A stretch of 14,888 nt of DNA from Thermodesulfovibrionales bacterium (GCA_021129835.1 JAJOKM010000181.1:1-14888), one strand, 5' to 3'; counted from the stretch's first letter, positions 1 through 7,554 are shown. The notes: a model not told the origin generated them from the letters alone. Numbers and translations are program-made.

Positions 1-1
1 C

Positions 2-28
2 AGTTATAAAGACTGCTAACTTCGAACC
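2..28 (+). repeat. Dispersed intergenic repeat, copy A
   Basis: This 27-bp segment matches the core of two other intergenic copies at 13919-13945 (22/27 identical by eye) and, inverted, at 3542-3568. The family core begins close to GGTTATAAAGGCYGTTAACT and ends in a GAACC-like tail. It lies at the very edge of the window, so its left flank is not visible. It is followed at once by the terminator hairpin at 51-93. The family is described from these three copies only. Confidence 0.6.
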
Positions 29-50
29 ATGAACCGTAGTTAATATTTTG

Positions 51-93
51 ACGGTTAGTTCGGTATATGTCCGGGCTAACCGTTATTTTTTTG
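51..93 (+). terminator. Intrinsic terminator of an off-window upstream gene
   Basis: ACGGTTAG at 51-58 pairs with CTAACCGT at 76-83. The stem can extend inward through two G-U pairs and CGG/CCG to a loop of about 7 nt, giving roughly 13 bp. A T-rich tract (TATTTTTTTG, 84-93) follows. This is the classic rho-independent layout for transcription running left to right. It would insulate the fliL promoter at 137 from an upstream gene whose coding end is outside the window. Confidence 0.75.
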
Positions 94-136
94 ACTAACC
101 CACCCAAAATTTCCTTGATTATCAACCCTTTATACA

Positions 137-154
137 TTGGCACAATCTATGCTA
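137..154 (+). promoter_or_regulatory. Sigma-54 (-24/-12) promoter for the flagellar operon
   Basis: TTGGCACAATCTATGCTA matches the sigma-54 consensus TGGCAC-N5-TTGC with correct spacing. The -24 GG is at 139-140 and the -12 GC at 151-152; only the first T of TTGC is changed, to A. The start point would fall near base 164, leaving a leader of about 95 nt before fliL at 259. Sigma-54 control of mid-class flagellar operons is well known in several diderm groups, which supports the call. No enhancer-binding site was identified. Confidence 0.75.
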
Positions 155-162
155 TAGCATAG
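147..162. promoter_or_regulatory. Perfect 16-bp palindrome over the -12 box
   Basis: CTATGCTATAGCATAG is a perfect inverted repeat and contains the -12 GC of the fliL promoter. A dyad here could be an operator whose occupancy blocks sigma-54 polymerase, or a small hairpin at the start of the transcript. It could also arise by chance, since it is A/T-rich. The perfect symmetry is seen directly; the regulatory role is inference. Confidence 0.4.
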
Positions 163-258
163 TAAGGTCAGATACAATAAGCGCCAGCAGCAAAGGAATC
201 CTATAAAACTCAAGATGTCTGATTAAGCATAATAAATATTATACCAGGAGGAAGTTCT

Positions 259-741
259 ATGATCGATGAGAAATTAGAAGAAGGGCGAGGGGAAGAACCA
301 AAGAGGAAAAAAGGGAAAGGGAAGCTTTTGATTATTATCATTGCAGCTGCTGTCATAGTCGGTGGCGCTGGCGCGGGGGCATTTTTCTTCTTTGCAAAAC
401 CAGTTGCAGAGCAAGCAAGGGAGGAGGCAGTGCAGGACGATTGGGTGATGTTTGCCCTTGATCCTTTCATTGTCAACCTCAAAGACCCTGTTGCGGCCCG
501 GTTTTTAAAGGTGTCGATGCATCTTGAACTCAGAAGTCCCAAAATAGCGGAAAAGGCCGAGGCAAAGACGCCGCAATTAAGGGATGCGATTATCACCATT
601 TTAAGAGGCAAGACATCTGAAGAATTGATCCTAATGGAAGGGCAATTTCGGCTCAGGGATGCGATAGCTATAAGGACTAACCAGATTTTAGGGGAGAATT
701 CAGTAAGAAATGTCTTTTTTACAGAATTCGTAATGCAGTAG
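259..741 (+). CDS. fliL: Flagellar basal body-associated protein FliL
   Basis: FliL is an inner-membrane protein that surrounds or supports the stator units of the flagellar motor. This 160-residue product has a short charged cytoplasmic N-terminus (about 1-22, rich in Lys, Arg and Glu), one membrane segment at about 23-46 of Ile, Ala, Val, Gly and Phe, and a periplasmic domain that ends FTEFVMQ, the typical FliL C-terminus. Length is normal for the family. The ATG at 259 has a strong Shine-Dalgarno, AGGAGGAAG, at 246-254. It is the first gene after the sigma-54 promoter, and fliM begins 9 nt after its stop. Confidence 0.93.
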   Translation: MIDEKLEEGRGEEPKRKKGKGKLLIIIIAAAVIVGGAGAGAFFFFAKPVAEQAREEAVQDDWVMFALDPFIVNLKDPVAARFLKVSMHLELRSPKIAEKAEAKTPQLRDAIITILRGKTSEELILMEGQFRLRDAIAIRTNQILGENSVRNVFFTEFVMQ

Positions 742-750
742 GGAGCTTTG

Positions 751-1713
751 ATGGAAAACATCCTTTCACAAGACGAGATCGATGCGTTAGTAAGGGGTAT
801 TTCTGAAGGCGAAGTAGAGACAGAGAAGGCAGAAGATATCTCTGGGACAAGGTTATATGATTTTACAGGGCAAGAAAAGATCATCAGGGGCAGGATGCCT
901 TCTTTAGATATTGCCAATGAAAGAATTTCCAGAAATTTCCGCATTTCGCTGGCTACTGCTATCGGGCATATGGTGGATGTGACGAGTGTGAATGTCAATA
1001 TCACAAAGTTCTATGATTTCATGAGAGGAGTTCCTTTCCCCTCAAGCATCACCATATTTAAGCTGGATCCGCTCAAGGGATTTGGCCTTCTGGTATTTGA
1101 TGCAACGATGATATTCAACCTTGTTGAATTATTCTTTGGTGGCACTGGCAAGGATCATTATAAACCCGAGGGAAGGGAGTTTACGCCGATAGAGCAAAAG
1201 ATAATTCATAAGGTTGCAATGATGTTTCTTAGCGATATGGAAGATGCATGGAGGCCTATTTATCCGCTGAAGCCTCTATACATTCGTTCAGAAATGAACC
1301 CCCAGTTTGTGACTATTGTAACTCCTGTCGATGCTGTAATAATGGTGGAATTTATACTCGAGATCGAGGGTAAACCATGCAAGACACTTCTCTGCATACC
1401 ATATAATGTTGTCGAGCCTATTAAGGATAAGCTTTATAGCGCCTTTTCGTCAGACAGGGAAGACCTGGATCTAAAATGGCTGGAGAGACTGAAAAAGATA
1501 CTGGAGGGAATTCCGGTCGCGTTGAAAGGCGAGATAGGCAGAGCAAGACTTACAGTGCAAGAGGTCATCGATCTAAAGGTCGATGATGTGATAATTCTCG
1601 ATAAAAAGGCAGGCGAAGATATCGACTTGCTTGTTGAAGATACCCTTAAATTCAAAGGAGAGTTTGGAGTCTACAAAGGAGACTATGTATTAAAGATAAC
1701 CGATGTGCTATGA
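751..1713 (+). CDS. fliM: Flagellar motor switch protein FliM
   Basis: FliM is the C-ring protein that binds CheY-P and transmits the direction signal to FliG. The 320-residue product starts with the CheY-P-binding motif LSQDEIDALVRGI (residues 5-17), which is joined by a linker to the middle CheC-like domain and a C-terminal SpoA domain (about 240-320) that pairs with FliN. I chose the ATG at 751, 5 nt after GGGAG (741-745), over the in-frame TTG at 748, which would be only 2 nt from that site. Length is normal. The next gene, fliN, is 113 nt away across an unusual structured spacer. Confidence 0.95.
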   Translation: MENILSQDEIDALVRGISEGEVETEKAEDISGTRLYDFTGQEKIIRGRMPSLDIANERISRNFRISLATAIGHMVDVTSVNVNITKFYDFMRGVPFPSSITIFKLDPLKGFGLLVFDATMIFNLVELFFGGTGKDHYKPEGREFTPIEQKIIHKVAMMFLSDMEDAWRPIYPLKPLYIRSEMNPQFVTIVTPVDAVIMVEFILEIEGKPCKTLLCIPYNVVEPIKDKLYSAFSSDREDLDLKWLERLKKILEGIPVALKGEIGRARLTVQEVIDLKVDDVIILDKKAGEDIDLLVEDTLKFKGEFGVYKGDYVLKITDVL

Positions 1714-1724
1714 AGAGAGGGGTA

Positions 1725-1750
1725 TCCAGAAGGTCGTCAGACCTTCTGGG
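1725..1750 (+). promoter_or_regulatory. Perfect hairpin in the fliM-fliN spacer
   Basis: CCAGAAGGTC (1726-1735) and GACCTTCTGG (1740-1749) are exact inverse complements around the 4-nt loop GTCA, with one further T-G pair at 1725/1750. No T-run follows (GGTGCAGTAA), so it does not look like an intrinsic terminator. It could act as an RNA processing or stability hairpin between fliM and fliN. That role is inferred. Confidence 0.6.
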
Positions 1751-1783
1751 GGTGCAGTAAGGTAGATGAGCAGATGAGTTGCC

Positions 1784-1813
1784 CATAAACTCATAAACTC
1801 ATAAACTCATAAA
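1784..1813 (+). repeat. 8-bp tandem array (CATAAACT), 3.75 copies
   Basis: CATAAACT repeats exactly three times and then breaks off in a fourth partial copy, CATAAA. The array abuts the fliN Shine-Dalgarno AAGGAGGAG at 1812-1820. It is noncoding. The 8-bp period is the same as in the unrelated octamer array at 3566-3589. Copy number could vary between strains by slippage, changing the spacing between the hairpin at 1725 and fliN. Confidence 0.8.
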
Positions 1814-1826
1814 GGAGGAGATAAAA

Positions 1827-2156
1827 ATGGCCGGCGATGTAAAAGATCTGGATATGCAGGAGTTTGAGTCAGAAGCGAAATCGCCTCAGATTGTTCGGAG
1901 GGAGATAGACTTCATTTTGGATGTGTCATTGGAGTTGACCGTGGTTATTGGTAGTGTCAAGATGCTTGTCCAGGAACTTCTTCAACTGAGTCAGGGATCT
2001 GTTATAGCTTTAGACAAATTGGCAGGTGAGCCGATGGATGTATATGTTAATGACAGACTTATTGGAAGGGGAGAGGTAGTTGTTGTTAATGAAAAATTTG
2101 GGATTAGACTTACAGATATCATGAGCCCAACTGAGAGGGCGAGGCAATTGAGATAA
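1827..2156 (+). CDS. fliN: Flagellar motor switch protein FliN
   Basis: FliN forms the lower part of the C-ring with FliM and helps dock export substrates. This 109-residue protein has a variable, acidic N-terminus (about 1-30) followed by one SpoA domain. Typical FliN stretches are present, including ELLQLSQGSVIALDKLAGEP and GRGEVVVVNEKFGIRLTDI. Length is normal for the short FliN type. The ATG at 1827 follows a very strong Shine-Dalgarno (AAGGAGGAG, 1812-1820). fliO begins 13 nt downstream. Confidence 0.95.
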   Translation: MAGDVKDLDMQEFESEAKSPQIVRREIDFILDVSLELTVVIGSVKMLVQELLQLSQGSVIALDKLAGEPMDVYVNDRLIGRGEVVVVNEKFGIRLTDIMSPTERARQLR

Positions 2157-2169
2157 ACGGAGGGTTATC

Positions 2170-2487
2170 TTGGGTATGGAATTAATTCAGATTGTAGTTG
2201 CATTGCTCTTTGTGCTTGGTGGTATATATCTGCTCTTGAAATTTTTAAGAGGGCGGATCTTACCACGAAATGGAATGGTCGAGATGCTGCATTATCAATC
2301 ACTCGGCCCAAAAAAAGGGATAGCAATTATTAGAGTCTTAAAAGAGTATCTTGTTGTCGGCATTGCAGATGAGAGCATATCCATTTTGAGCCGACCCTCC
2401 TCATCCGAGGTAGAGGCCTCTTTGAAAAACGAGTTAGAGGTTAGCGAACAAATGCCAAAAAAGTGGAATATGGGTATACTGAAATGA
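2170..2487 (+). CDS. fliO: Flagellar biosynthetic protein FliO
   Basis: FliO is a small membrane protein that assists assembly of the FliP ring of the export gate. The product is 105 residues: an N-terminal membrane segment at about 5-25, an Arg/Lys-rich junction, and a cytoplasmic part containing the family-like stretch VEMLHYQSLGPKKGIAIIRV. FliO is poorly conserved, so position between fliN and fliP carries much of the call. The TTG at 2170 lies 5 nt after GGAGGG (2159-2164). An ATG at 2176, 11 nt from that site, would shorten the protein by two residues. The stop overlaps the fliP start as ATGA. Confidence 0.87.
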   Translation: MGMELIQIVVALLFVLGGIYLLLKFLRGRILPRNGMVEMLHYQSLGPKKGIAIIRVLKEYLVVGIADESISILSRPSSSEVEASLKNELEVSEQMPKKWNMGILK

Positions 2488-3248
2488 AAAGAATACTATT
2501 CTTTACCTTTTACATGCTGTCTGCTGTCTGCTGCTTACTGGCTCCTTCGGTTTCTGCTGCTATGCAGCCAATGCCTTCGCCGATACCTTCGCCAATGCAT
2601 CCGATTATAGAGGATTTCCCTGAATTGACGACTCCTCTTGAATTGCTCGTGCTCTTTACGCTGCTCGGTATTCTGCCTGCACTCCTTATTATGACCACCT
2701 CCTTTCTGAGAATAGTGATTGTCCTCTCTCTTTTAAGGCATGCCTTAGGAACTCCAGCCGTTCCACCGACACAGGTAATACTAGCTTTGTCATTTTTTCT
2801 TACCTTATTTGTTATGTCTCCAGTCGTAGACATAATTTATACCGAGGCTTATCTGCCTTATATCAACCGAGAGGTAGGCGTGGGCGATGCCCTATCTGCA
2901 GCAGCAGCTCCTCTGAAGGAATTTATGTTGAGGCAAGTAAGGGAGGAAGATCTCGCCCTCTTCTTAGAGATATCGCAGGCAGAGAGACCTGCAACACCAA
3001 TGGATCTTCCATTAAGGGTTGTCATCCCTGCCTTTGCTATCTCTGAGCTGAGGACGGCATTTGAGATAGGTTTCCTCATCTTTCTCCCGTTTCTGATTAT
3101 TGATATGGTGGTTGCGAGCGTGCTCCTTTCTATGGGAATGATAATGCTCCCTCCAGTTATGATCTCTCTGCCTTTTAAGTTGCTTTTATTTGTCCTTGTA
3201 GATGGGTGGGGGCTGTTGATAGGTTCGCTGGTCAAGGGGTTTCAATGA
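2484..3248 (+). CDS. fliP: Flagellar type III export gate protein FliP
   Basis: FliP is the main channel subunit of the flagellar export gate. The 254-residue product has a cleavable-type signal peptide (about 1-26, ending SVSA), a short Pro-rich segment (about 27-40), and the membrane core with family motifs such as TSFLRIVIVLSLLRHALGTP and RVVIPAFAISELRTAFEIGF. Length is normal. I chose the ATG at 2484, which overlaps the fliO stop by 4 bp, over an upstream in-frame GTG at 2463, because the signal peptide then starts with MKR followed by a hydrophobic run. Its own stop overlaps the fliQ start in the same ATGA way, pointing to translational coupling. Confidence 0.95.
   Translation: MKRILFFTFYMLSAVCCLLAPSVSAAMQPMPSPIPSPMHPIIEDFPELTTPLELLVLFTLLGILPALLIMTTSFLRIVIVLSLLRHALGTPAVPPTQVILALSFFLTLFVMSPVVDIIYTEAYLPYINREVGVGDALSAAAAPLKEFMLRQVREEDLALFLEISQAERPATPMDLPLRVVIPAFAISELRTAFEIGFLIFLPFLIIDMVVASVLLSMGMIMLPPVMISLPFKLLLFVLVDGWGLLIGSLVKGFQ
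2515..2603 (+). repeat. Short tandem repeats inside the fliP 5' end
   Basis: TGCTGTC occurs twice in tandem (2515-2528) and then as TGCTGCT (2529-2535), inside the signal-peptide codons. Just downstream, three 12-bp units at 2568-2603 encode PMPS, PIPS and PMHP. Both runs fall in parts of FliP that tolerate change: the signal peptide and the start of the mature protein. The units are visible directly; origin by slippage is inference. Confidence 0.5.
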
Positions 3249-3514
3249 CAGTTGAGTTATTAAATCAAGTTGCAGGACAGGCATTAAAGGTAACGCTGCT
3301 GGTTGGCGGACCTTTGCTGTTGGTGAGTCTTGTTATTGGAGTGCTGATAAGTATTTTTCAGGCGATCACACAACTCCAGGAAATGACATTGACCTTTGTT
3401 CCAAAGATAATCGCTGTCTTTTTAGCAGTATTTTTGACTCTGCCCTGGATGACCAGCGTGCTCATGGATTTTACCACGAGGTTGTTCGAAAATATACCGA
3501 TGTATATTAATTAA
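3245..3514 (+). CDS. fliQ: Flagellar type III export gate protein FliQ
   Basis: FliQ is a two-helix membrane protein that wraps around the FliP-FliR core of the export gate. The 89-residue product has hydrophobic segments at about 14-38 and 50-72, and the family stretch ISIFQAITQLQEMTLTFVPK between them. Length is exactly as usual. The ATG at 3245 overlaps the fliP stop (ATGA) and follows AAGGGG at about 3234-3239. A longer reading from 3206 would add 13 residues encoded inside fliP and is unlikely. The following 97-nt spacer to fliR is a structured repeat. Confidence 0.94.
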   Translation: MTVELLNQVAGQALKVTLLVGGPLLLVSLVIGVLISIFQAITQLQEMTLTFVPKIIAVFLAVFLTLPWMTSVLMDFTTRLFENIPMYIN

Positions 3515-3524
3515 GGTAGATTCA

Positions 3525-3593
3525 AGGTTCCGGGGTTCAACGGCTCAAAGTTAACGGCCTTTATAACCGTTGAACCGTTGAACCGCTGAACCT
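3525..3593 (+). repeat. Structured repeat spacer between fliQ and fliR (copy B, inverted)
   Basis: AGGTTC-cgg-GGTTCAACGG (3525-3543) pairs with CCGTTGAACC-gct-GAACCT (3575-3593), giving about 17 pairs over 19-nt arms. The loop holds copy B of the dispersed repeat on the - strand (3542-3568; 24/27 identical to the copy at 13919). ACCGTTGA repeats in tandem at 3566-3589, the third unit being ACCGCTGA. No T-tract follows, so it should not terminate the operon. A role in mRNA stability is possible; simple spread of a repetitive element is an equal alternative. Confidence 0.7.
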
Positions 3594-3611
3594 GAAGTGT
3601 TATGGCGGGAT

Positions 3612-4358
3612 ATGGAACTGTATACCATGATAAACATATATGCGGAGAGGTTTATCATCATATTTATAAGGGTTGCTGTTATCCTCTCTTTTATACCCTT
3701 TATTGGTGGGCGATTGACTCCAATGAAGGTAAGGGCTAGTCTTGCCATTGCAATAACATTACTGCTTCTGCCAGTCGTGCCGTCCGAAAACATAAAGGTC
3801 GATAACCCGGTGGAGGCAGTATTTGAGGCGCTATTTATAGGGGCAGCAATAGGCCTGACAGTACGGCTAATACTCAGTGCGGTCGAAATGGCTGCCCAGT
3901 GGATAAGCTTTCAGATGGGGCTGGGCATGGCAGTAGTCTTTAACCCAGCATTTGGCGAGATATTAGGTCCTTTGAGCCTCTTCTATAGCCTTTTAGCTAT
4001 GATGGTCTTCTTCATCTTGGGTATTCACCATTTCTTTATTTTAGGTATTGTGCGCAGTTTTGATATTAGTGATATACAATATGCGGGGATATTCAGCTCC
4101 ATTATGGAGTTAAATTCTATCTTTTTCCCATTGGCCTTTAAAATAGCAGCCCCTGTGCTTGTTGTCCAATTGATGATCTATTTTTCTGTTGGGTTTTTAG
4201 CGCGGGCACTGCCACAGGCAAATATATTTTTCATAAGTTTCCCATTGCTCATAGCTGTCGGGATTCTTTTTGTAGCGCTATCATTGCCAATGGTCTTAAT
4301 GGTTATCTCGAAGGCATTTATGCATGTAATGGATGCGATCATGGTCTTTGTCGAATAA
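3612..4358 (+). CDS. fliR: Flagellar type III export gate protein FliR
   Basis: FliR is the single-copy subunit that closes the FliP ring of the export gate. The 248-residue product is almost wholly hydrophobic with about six membrane segments. It carries the typical N-terminal pattern (charged start, Arg at about residue 20, then FIGGRLTPMKVRASLAIAIT) and the family stretch QMGLGMAVVFNPAFG. Length is slightly short but normal. The start is uncertain. GTG at 3597 lies in the repeat and has no ribosome site. ATG at 3612 gives the usual spacing to the conserved Arg. ATG at 3627 is also possible. flhB follows after 29 nt. Confidence 0.92.
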   Translation: MELYTMINIYAERFIIIFIRVAVILSFIPFIGGRLTPMKVRASLAIAITLLLLPVVPSENIKVDNPVEAVFEALFIGAAIGLTVRLILSAVEMAAQWISFQMGLGMAVVFNPAFGEILGPLSLFYSLLAMMVFFILGIHHFFILGIVRSFDISDIQYAGIFSSIMELNSIFFPLAFKIAAPVLVVQLMIYFSVGFLARALPQANIFFISFPLLIAVGILFVALSLPMVLMVISKAFMHVMDAIMVFVE

Positions 4359-4387
4359 TATGCCGGATAGTAGGCGGTTGGTGAGCT

Positions 4388-5455
4388 ATGGCAGAAAAAT
4401 TTGAAGAGAAAACAGAACAGGCGACGCCGCGAAGGCGCCAAAAGGCGAGAGAAAAAGGCGAAACAGCAAAGAGTAAGGAGATTACCGGAGTTATCCCTAT
4501 ATGGATATTTTTTCTGGTTCTTGTATTTGGTTGTTTTATGTTTATGCCTTTCCTCCAATTTTTTATGGCATCTCTTGAAAGGGGGTTTGAGGTCACGCTG
4601 GACAAGGGTTCCTTGGTAGAGACAGTCAGGACGGATATCTTCCAGATTGCCTTAATTGTTGCCCCCCTCTTTGGGCTGATGTTATTCGTTATTGCCATCG
4701 TGCATTTTATACAGACCGGCTTTTTGTTCTCCGTTGTGCCGCTAAGCCCTAAGTTGTCGAGACTTAACCCTATCGAGGGAGTAAAGAAGATCTTCAGTCT
4801 TAATGCCCTATTTGAGGCATTTAAGGGGATATTTAAGATTATTATGCTCGGGCTGGTAGCATACCTACTTATAAAGAGCGAGGTAGTAAACATGCTGCTT
4901 CTTGCTGATATGGGTATTCCGTCAATTGCAGTATTTATTCATGACCAGATAACAATGCTAGTATTGGCCTCAGTCGTTGTCTTGACTATCTTTGCCTTTT
5001 TAGATTTTGCCTATCAGAGGTGGCAATTTGATCGCAACCTGAGAATGACCCGACATGAAGTAAAGGAGGATTATAAAGAGGTCGAAGGTGATCCATTGAT
5101 CAGGGCGAGGATAAAGAGTTTACAGAGAGATATGGCGAGGAAGAGGATGATGCAGGATGTTCCAAAGGCAGATGTGGTCATAACAAACCCCACGCATCTT
5201 GCCGTTGCGCTGAAATATGATTCATCAAAGATGGGCGCACCTGTAATTGTTGCAAAAGGGGCGAATCTCATTTCAGAGAAGATAAAAGAGATCGCAAATA
5301 AGAGCGGTGTCCCTGTCTTTGAGGATAAGCCTCTTGCAATGGCGCTATTTAAGTTCGATGTCGGGATGGAAGTGCCTGAGGCTTTATATAAAGCGGTGGC
5401 GACTATACTTGCGAAAGTGTATAAATTAAAAGGGAGAGGAAATAGTTATGCTTAG
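4388..5455 (+). CDS. flhB: Flagellar export switch protein FlhB
   Basis: FlhB is the export-gate protein that switches substrate class from rod/hook to filament by cleaving itself. The 355-residue product begins with the typical EKTEQATPRRRQKAREKGE segment, has four membrane segments (about 36-58, 88-112, 146-166 and 185-210), then a cytoplasmic domain. The autocleavage motif Asn-Pro-Thr-His is intact at residues 267-270, so the switch should work. Length matches the family. The ATG at 4388 is preceded by GGTGAG. Its last codons overlap flhA by 8 bp, which suggests coupled translation. Confidence 0.96.
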   Translation: MAEKFEEKTEQATPRRRQKAREKGETAKSKEITGVIPIWIFFLVLVFGCFMFMPFLQFFMASLERGFEVTLDKGSLVETVRTDIFQIALIVAPLFGLMLFVIAIVHFIQTGFLFSVVPLSPKLSRLNPIEGVKKIFSLNALFEAFKGIFKIIMLGLVAYLLIKSEVVNMLLLADMGIPSIAVFIHDQITMLVLASVVVLTIFAFLDFAYQRWQFDRNLRMTRHEVKEDYKEVEGDPLIRARIKSLQRDMARKRMMQDVPKADVVITNPTHLAVALKYDSSKMGAPVIVAKGANLISEKIKEIANKSGVPVFEDKPLAMALFKFDVGMEVPEALYKAVATILAKVYKLKGRGNSYA

Positions 5456-7508
5456 CAGACTCGCAAAACATGGCGATTCAGTATTGGCAGCAGGTATTCT
5501 TTTAGTCGTCGGGATGATGGTAATACCTATTCCTCCAATGCTGTTGGATATTTTGTTGTCTTTCAGTATTACCCTGGCTATGCTGATAATCCTTGTCGCT
5601 TCCTATATTAAGAGACCTCTTGACTTTTCGGCGTTTCCATCCATTCTCCTTATTGCCACACTCTTCAGGCTGGCGCTGAACATAGCATCTACGAGACTGA
5701 TCCTGATGAGAGGACACACCGGTATTGGCGCAGCAGGGGAAGTGATAAGGTCATTTGGAGAATTCGTTATTGGTGGTAATTTTGTAGTCGGCTTCATAAT
5801 CTTTATGATACTCGTAATAATAAATTTTGTGGCCATAACGAAGGGAGCAGGCAGGATTGCAGAGGTCTCTGCAAGGTTTACACTCGATGCCCTGCCTGGT
5901 AAACAGATGAGCATTGACGCTGACCTCAATGCAGGCCTCATCGATGAGAAGACGGCAAAGACGAGGAGAGAGGAGATCGGCAGAGAGGCGGACTTCTACG
6001 GGGCTATGGATGGAGCGAGTAAGTTTGTTAGGGGAGATGCCATTGCCGGGATAATTATAGTGATAATCAATCTAATAGGAGGTTTTCTTATTGGAGTGCT
6101 ACAGCAAGAAATGTCTGTCTCTGATGCCGCGGCGACTTATACAATACTTACCGTCGGCGACGGGCTTGTTACGCAAATTCCTGCCCTTATTGTATCGACG
6201 GCAGCAGGCCTTGTTGTCAGCAGGGCTGGCTCAGAAGCAGAGTTAGGCTCTGGTGTGGTTAAACAACTGATACTGAATCCAAAGGCGTTGTGGACCGCCT
6301 CTGTCATACTGGCTACTTTAGGTCTGGTCCCGGGATTGCCCCACTTTGCATTCCTGACGCTCGCTGCAATTACTGGAACAGGTGCATACTTTCTAAGCAA
6401 GGCCATGAAAAAGGAAGAGAAGACACCTCTTCCTCCGGCGGAGGAGGCAAAACCAGCCGAGACATTTGAGTCCCTTCTTCCTATAGACCCCCTCTCTCTG
6501 GAGATTGGTTATAACCTTATACCTTTGGTGGAAGAAGGTGGTCCACTCTTAACAAAAATTAAGGCAATCAGGAGGCAGATGGCAATAGATATGGGATTTA
6601 TTATTCCGCCTGTTCACATAAAAGATAATTTATCTCTGAAGCCAACACAATATTCTATCCTCGTAAAAGGGATCGATACTGCATCTGCAGAGGTGATGCT
6701 TGATAAATATCTCGCGATATCTCCCAGGATGGCACAGGCCAAAATAGAAGGCATTCCGACCAGAGACCCTGCCTTTGGACTTCAGGCTATATGGATAGAT
6801 GAAAAAGATATGGAGGGTGCACAACTTGCAGGATATACTGTCGTTGATGTTCCATCTGTTATAACGACTCATCTTACAGAGATTATAAAGGGGTATGCCC
6901 ATGAATTAATTGGCAAACAGGATGTCCAGAAATTGATTGATAACCTGTCAAAGACACAACCAAAGGTGGTCGAAGACCTTATTCCAGGGCTTTTAAGTTT
7001 AGGTGCGGTTCAAAAAGTGCTACAGAATCTCCTCAGAGAAAAAGTCTCTATACGGGATATCCAGACAATCCTGGAGTCGCTATCGGATGGCGCAAATGTG
7101 ACAAAAGACACCGACATTCTTACTGAGCATGTCAGACAATCCCTTTCGAGGGGTATAACAAAACAGTTGCAGAGCCCTGATGGTTTTATACCAGCCATAG
7201 TGATCGATTCAAGAGTCGAAAGGCTGTTTATTGAATCCATACAGACTACACCGCAGGGATCATACCTGTCCCTTGATCCAGCAGTAACAGAGAAGATTAT
7301 GGCGGCTATAAAGAGGAATTTTGAGGAAGGCATTCTGAAGGGCTATCAACCGGTGGTTCTCTGCTCTCAAGCCATCAGGAGATTCGTAAAGAGACTAATA
7401 GAGAGAATTTCCGGTAGCATCATGGTCGTATCACATGGCGAAATTACACCAAACACGAAAATTTATACCATATCTACGGTAAAGATAGACCCTGGGGTTG
7501 AGAGTTAG
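5448..7508 (+). CDS. flhA: Flagellar type III export gate protein FlhA
   Basis: FlhA is the nonameric export-gate protein that couples proton flow to export and docks chaperone-substrate complexes. The 686-residue product has about eight membrane segments in residues 15-320, with the conserved cytoplasmic loop GRIAEVSARFTLDALPGKQ followed by MSIDADLNAG (about 135-163). A charged linker (about 320-345) and a large C-terminal cytoplasmic domain follow. Length is normal and no key region is missing. The ATG at 5448 sits inside the flhB tail and has a good Shine-Dalgarno, AGGGAGAGGA, at 5431-5440. flhF starts 46 nt after its stop. Confidence 0.97.
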   Translation: MLSRLAKHGDSVLAAGILLVVGMMVIPIPPMLLDILLSFSITLAMLIILVASYIKRPLDFSAFPSILLIATLFRLALNIASTRLILMRGHTGIGAAGEVIRSFGEFVIGGNFVVGFIIFMILVIINFVAITKGAGRIAEVSARFTLDALPGKQMSIDADLNAGLIDEKTAKTRREEIGREADFYGAMDGASKFVRGDAIAGIIIVIINLIGGFLIGVLQQEMSVSDAAATYTILTVGDGLVTQIPALIVSTAAGLVVSRAGSEAELGSGVVKQLILNPKALWTASVILATLGLVPGLPHFAFLTLAAITGTGAYFLSKAMKKEEKTPLPPAEEAKPAETFESLLPIDPLSLEIGYNLIPLVEEGGPLLTKIKAIRRQMAIDMGFIIPPVHIKDNLSLKPTQYSILVKGIDTASAEVMLDKYLAISPRMAQAKIEGIPTRDPAFGLQAIWIDEKDMEGAQLAGYTVVDVPSVITTHLTEIIKGYAHELIGKQDVQKLIDNLSKTQPKVVEDLIPGLLSLGAVQKVLQNLLREKVSIRDIQTILESLSDGANVTKDTDILTEHVRQSLSRGITKQLQSPDGFIPAIVIDSRVERLFIESIQTTPQGSYLSLDPAVTEKIMAAIKRNFEEGILKGYQPVVLCSQAIRRFVKRLIERISGSIMVVSHGEITPNTKIYTISTVKIDPGVES

Positions 7509-7554
7509 GAAGAAGACAAGATAGGAAGTTAAGAAACTAAAGGGGAGATTGCAG

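Noticed and set aside
210..1004. Long antisense reading frame over fliL and fliM
   Set aside because: It is a shadow of two well-supported genes; its product is Ser/Ile-rich with no recognisable domain.
1784..1813. CRISPR-like array
   Set aside because: The repeat unit is 8 bp with no spacers; it is a simple tandem array.
4339..4893. Antisense reading frame over fliR and flhB
   Set aside because: It is a shadow of conserved coding sequence with no ribosome site or domain.
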